Assembly (NCBI GenBank): GCA_035363095.1
Contig: DAOSEK010000005.1
Coordinates: 22,273 to 86,272, forward strand
DNA: 64,000 bases
DNA from: DAOSEK01 sp035363095
Lineage (GTDB): Archaea; Nanobdellota; Nanobdellia; Woesearchaeales; UBA119
Direction: 5' to 3'
Positions 63,929 through 64,000 of the stretch are shown one piece after another (positions within the stretch are counted from its first letter, which is position 1; each line of letters opens with the position of its first letter). The notes below the pieces were generated by a model. That model searched no databases and was not told the origin of the DNA. It was given only the letters and a program-made list of their open reading frames with translations. Made by a program: the position numbers and the translations under genes.

Positions 63929-63968
63929 TTTGCAGTAATCTTTATATAAAACCTATTGTTACTGCAAA
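63929..63968 (+). promoter_or_regulatory. TATA box framed by a perfect 10-bp inverted repeat
   Basis: TTTGCAGTAA (63929-63938) and TTACTGCAAA (63959-63968) frame TCTTTATATAAAACC. The gene it would drive lies beyond the window. The arms resemble those at 60797. Confidence 0.6.
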
Positions 63969-64000
63969 GTAATACTTATTATTTCATAGATAAAAAGATA

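Overview
The window comes from an AT-rich archaeon, most likely a DPANN lineage of the Woesearchaeota/Pacearchaeota type. The evidence is the complete archaeal order of the S10/spc ribosomal protein operon with archaeal-only members (L32e, L19e, S4e, Rnp1, SUI1, L40e), a primase in which the PriS and PriL C-terminal domains are fused (as in Nanoarchaeum), PCNA, a Hef helicase-nuclease, aIF5A, an archaeal SRP RNA, TATA-box promoters and GGAGGTGAT-type Shine-Dalgarno sites. The lineage call is inference; no marker search was run.

Layout. 1-11.3 kb: one minus-strand ribosomal operon from L3 to L19e (cut by the window edge), with several proteins carrying long charged C-terminal tails. 12.0-14.9 kb: fused primase and a TrmB-like regulator, then a 31-bp tandem repeat. 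15.2-19.9 kb: polyprenyl-phosphate sugar genes (GT-C transferase, radical SAM enzyme, UbiA-type prenyltransferase resembling decaprenyl-phosphate phosphoribosyltransferase). 20.2-25.7 kb: gluconeogenic aldolase and PEP synthase, a TrmJ-like rRNA/tRNA methyltransferase, and a site-2 protease. 25.8-29.8 kb: palindromic IS200/IS605-like relics, L40e, aIF5A, a decayed gene resembling endonuclease V, a secreted protein and a 66-bp tandem repeat. 29.8-34.9 kb: a surface glycan cluster (two GT-C-like proteins, a GT2, a thioredoxin-fold membrane protein). 35.0-36.7 kb: aMBF1 and TrpRS.

36.9-43.8 kb looks like an acquired island. A dead IS630-type transposase is followed by a tightly packed operon: a frameshifted glycerol-1-phosphate-dehydrogenase-like gene, a PIG-L deacetylase, a GT4 carrying a C-terminal PqqD/RRE-like domain, a radical SAM protein with extra C-terminal cysteines, another GT4, and an APH-fold kinase. 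The combination recalls aminoglycoside or mycothiol/bacillithiol chemistry (glycosyl transfer, N-deacetylation, radical oxidation, phosphorylation) and is the best candidate here for an undescribed pathway.

43.9-49.5 kb: a highly expressed secreted protein, Hsp20 with a divergent winged-helix regulator, and a MinD/ferredoxin - NifX - DUF134 iron-sulfur cluster without nitrogenase. 49.6-51.4 kb: a probable toxin-antitoxin pair (HTH plus nucleotidyltransferase) whose TATA box sits inside an inverted repeat, and a HARE-HTH protein. 51.8-58.4 kb: PCNA, RNase J, presenilin-like protease, an unknown protein, a metallo-beta-lactamase-fold protein and a DUF368 lipid-carrier transporter. 58.5-60.9 kb: SRP RNA surrounded by a dispersed ~128-bp repeat family and a second copy of the IS605-like palindromic element. 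61.5-63.9 kb: Hef.
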